Assembly: GCF_932526225.1 (NCBI RefSeq)
Contig: NC_064043.1
Location: 12,150,085-12,214,084, forward strand
Direction: 5' to 3'
Origin: Nematostella vectensis
Lineage: Eukaryota; Cnidaria; Anthozoa; Actiniaria; Edwardsiidae
Length of the DNA stretch: 64,000 nucleotides
The notes beneath the pieces are model-generated. The model was not told the DNA's origin and ran no database searches. It saw nothing but the letters and a program-made list of their open reading frames with translations. Shown piece by piece: positions 61,701-64,000 of the stretch (the first letter of the stretch is position 1; each line of letters begins with the position of its first letter). The position numbers were made by a program, and so were the translations under genes.

Positions 61701-63062
61701 GCAATCTTACACTTGTCAGTGTCAAGTGGAGCCCTCTGTAAAAGACTTATCCCTTCATCGCTAGGATCCCTTCTGGTTAAATCCTTGCTTGGCTTCTTGT
61801 ATGGAACTCCTATCCCTTTGAAATGTCCACTTGCAGTCACTGGTTTGTTTGTGTTCTGAGCTAATTTGCCTGTGCTGTTGGTATGTCCATCATTAGGTTT
61901 AGTGTGATGTTTGGCCTCTATGTTAGCTGAGTTTTTGGTGCTAGCAAAGTTGGGAGTAACTGGTTTGGTTGTTCTTGAATGGCAGGTCTCAGCACTGTTT
62001 GCTTGGCTAAATTTACTACTTCCATTTTCCTGCGAGACTTCAGCATTTGATTGTGTGTCATGCTCTTCAGGGTTTCTCACAGAATCCTTGACCCTCATGG
62101 CTTCTGCCGTTTCCAAAATAAACACTGAAAACAAGAAATAATAGAAAAATTGAGAATTAAAATTGTTATTGGAAAGCAACCCAATGAACCCAATGATAGC
62201 TCAGTAGTTGTGATCTGATAAGGTAAGAAAAAAAGATTTTTTACTTATGATTTTTTAATACTCACAGTTATCCAGTTCATGACCGAAGAAGTTCATACAC
62301 CCGTGAAGTCTCTTTCCACTTGAGCACAACACAACTAAAAAAAAGTAATTAATAAAAAACAAACAAGTTAGTGCTGCTTGTATTTTAATGAATTTTCTCA
62401 TCAGGTTTAGAAACAAAATTTAGGTATACCTGAGTAAAAGAATATCATTTGACATACATCAAACAGATAAAATATAGGTATATATAATATTTACGAGGGA
62501 TTCCTGTGGAATCCCGAAGTCATAAATTGGGCTTTTTTTTTCGCCGTCGTCATTGCCAAAACAACATTTTCATACCCAGATCGTTTCTGACAGATTTTGA
62601 CCGAGGTGCACTGGATACAAAAAAGCCAAATGATTAAAACTCATATACGATTGCTTCAGCCTCACGGTAGGTGTACAAATCTTATCAAAAGCGAACTACA
62701 GGTTCCAACATTACAAATAACTCAACTAAAGATTGTCAACAAAGTCGACAAACGCAGAGTCAAGGATTGTTAGTAAGCTTGCTATAACCGAAAAAAATAA
62801 GACGGGAGACATGTTTACGATCATCCACATGTGTTTATCAAAGAAGCTTCATGTTTACAAGGACGAGTACAAACATTGCTTCTTTTATTATTTTTCCTTC
62901 AAGGAAGTATTGGCTTTACATATTTCATAATATTAAACTTAATATTCACTATTTTAGGATATAAAACTGTCCAGTTTTTCGATTGCTTTACTCAGACATG
63001 GTAGTCAAAGACATCTATTTGAATTGGTTGCTTTACTCACTCTCAGACATTTCAATGAACAT
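55785..63062 (-). CDS. EXD1: EXD1-like 3'-5' exonuclease-domain protein
   Basis: Exons (minus, high to low): 63062-63041 (tentative), 62334-62266, 62124-61711, 61306-61188, 61041-60955, 60671-60567, 59902-59822, 59448-59399, 58722-58629, 58370-58308, 57728-57600, 57113-55785. Phases agree; about 853 aa. N terminus resembles the Sm-like part of EXD1 (GKRLHGCMNFFGHEL), followed by a Ser/Asn/Lys-rich linker. The DEDD-type exonuclease domain spans residues 195-410: RVIGVSCEGVNLSRYGKICWL, FVYLFDVLKLG, ILKVFHDCRH, LINVFDTQVAD, RRPLPERMLDAA. The first DxE motif reads SCE, so the domain is probably inactive, as reported for mouse EXD1. In mice EXD1 is an RNA-binding adaptor in a PIWI-TDRD12 piRNA complex. 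The last exon (442 codons) is long and disordered with NQRQPL-type repeats, unlike the shorter vertebrate protein. Confidence 0.85.
56660..56870 (-). repeat. Coding tandem repeat in the last EXD1 exon
   Basis: About six units of 10-12 residues with the pattern NQRxPLxEG(A/T), encoded by 30-36-bp DNA repeats (CTGATTGG... on +). Located in the disordered C-terminal region. Confidence 0.85.
57780..57945. mobile_element. Foldback MITE in an EXD1 intron, 166 bp
   Basis: ATGCCTAATGCACACTAGCG at the left end mirrors GCTAGTGTGCACTAGGCAT at the right. An inner palindrome (ACATGGACATAACGACATAA and its inverse) surrounds a T-rich loop. Confidence 0.85.
57993..58240 (+). mobile_element. tRNA-derived SINE in an EXD1 intron
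   Basis: A-box-like TGACCCAGTGGTAAGAGC at 57998-58015 and B-box-like GGATTTGAATCC at 58040-58051, then a body sharing TCTTCTCGGATAA with the SINE at 5548. Inserted antisense to the gene. Confidence 0.65.
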
Positions 63063-63598
63063 TTCTTCACAGAAGTATTGGGGAGTCCTGAACTAGTAAA
63101 ATCCAAGAGATAGTTAACTTTGACAATAATATTGACACCGAAAAACCCAAAGGGTCGAGGAAAAATGTTGATACGCGTGTCAGATTAAATAGAATATCCT
63201 CAATTTATTTGTCATTGTAAAGCTTAATGGGAAATACGATAATCCTTTTTGTTTCTGGGTTCGATGAAATGCTTTATTTTTTAACGGGTTTTAATCACAT
63301 ACTAGTTTTCAGCCAATCACATCCCTTAAGGGATGGCATTACGGTAACTCGCAAGATGGGAAGCCTGTGTACTATTTTTCAAAAAAGCCAATCAGAGATG
63401 TCCATTATACGAGAGTATCAAGTAACAAAGATTGCAAGAGAATCGCGCTAGTAAATCGTACTGTTTGTTATGACTCAAACCCCCTGAGAAATCTCTTATT
63501 TCTTGAAGAAATAAGGGTCTATATGTTTTCAGCACTTGGAGAGGTCCCTGGAGGCTAATCAAAGACTCTAAGGCAATGTTGTGGTTCGTATTCGATGT
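63063..63598. other. Upstream of EXD1
   Basis: Likely EXD1 promoter and 5' UTR followed by the boundary of a retroelement fragment. No gene seen. Confidence 0.45.
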
Positions 63599-64000
63599 TT
63601 ATTTCGTTAAAAATTCCGGAGTTTCGCTTCGGAGCTTTTGGCGGTTCTTGCGTTTGTTTGTGGTGTTTGGTTCGTAGTGTAGCATATAGTTATATCCACT
63701 TTCATAGAGTGCTTTCTGGTATGGCGGGGCGGCTTGGTTGAAGGTTTCTTTGTCTGATGATAGTGTAGATAAGCGTTTGTTGATACTGGCAGGGATATTC
63801 TTTGTGATAGTAGGTGGGTGGTTGCTCTCGCGGTGGACGTACTGTAGTGGGGCGTTCGGTTTGGAGAAAGGCTGGTAGGTGTTGCGGTTCAGGTCGAATG
63901 TGACGTCTAGGAAGTTGACTACTAGCTTGTTGGCTTCTATGGTGATTCGCAGTCCGTTGTTGTTGAAGATGCGGCATAGTTCTTTCTTGATATTTTCTGT
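63599..64000 (-). mobile_element. 3' end of a retroelement reverse transcriptase (continues past the window)
   Basis: On the minus strand the frame is open from the window edge for 133 codons to TAA at 63601-63599. It reads [40 protein letters not shown] and [17 protein letters not shown]. This block is characteristic of the region just after the reverse transcriptase core in a retroelement group common in cnidarian genomes; assignment to Penelope-like or another non-LTR class is uncertain. The upstream catalytic part lies outside the window. Confidence 0.75.

Overview
Eukaryotic genomic DNA, most likely from a cnidarian and probably a sea anemone. The inference rests on intron-rich genes that keep vertebrate-like exon structures (UBE2K, a PDE5/6-type phosphodiesterase, GAR1, EXD1), a two-exon class A GPCR, and a dense population of foldback MITEs, SINEs and non-LTR debris. 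Species is inferred, not proven. All gene models were built by hand from splice signals and reading-phase continuity.

Layout. 1-2703: class A GPCR (+). 3278-7923: UBE2K (+, nine exons). 9491-12362: GAR1 (+, seven exons, with an apparent 1-base frameshift). 13285-20753: a cluster of small two-exon genes sharing a homologous first exon (three on -, then two first exons on +). 21871-26950: an unrecognised two-exon gene (+) whose intron holds a 4.05-kb TTAA-flanked element with about 557-bp inverted repeats. 26951-34851: repeat-rich, with a MITE, a 56-bp minisatellite, a 1.5-kb element encoding a GRF-type zinc-finger protein, and several foldback elements. 34840-35498: 5'-truncated non-LTR retrotransposon. 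36713-51266: a 20-exon tandem-GAF phosphodiesterase (-). 52250-52925: 18-bp satellite upstream of it. 55785-63062: an EXD1-like gene (-). 63599-64000: 3' end of a retroelement reverse transcriptase (-).

The genes do not form one pathway. They cover signalling (GPCR, cyclic nucleotide phosphodiesterase), ubiquitination (UBE2K), H/ACA snoRNP biogenesis (GAR1) and probably the piRNA pathway (EXD1).

The most unusual signal is that the 3' ends of several coding exons, with their 5' splice donors, are tandemly repeated into the intron: UBE2K exon 8 (79 bp x4), PDE exon 2 (51 bp, about 5 clear units plus decayed ones), PDE exon 19 (18 bp x5-6), and a related array at the PDE terminal exon. Two of these periods are multiples of three and stay open in frame, so alternative donor use would add whole peptide units. 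The second notable system is the compact cluster of small genes with a conserved first exon and diverged second exons.
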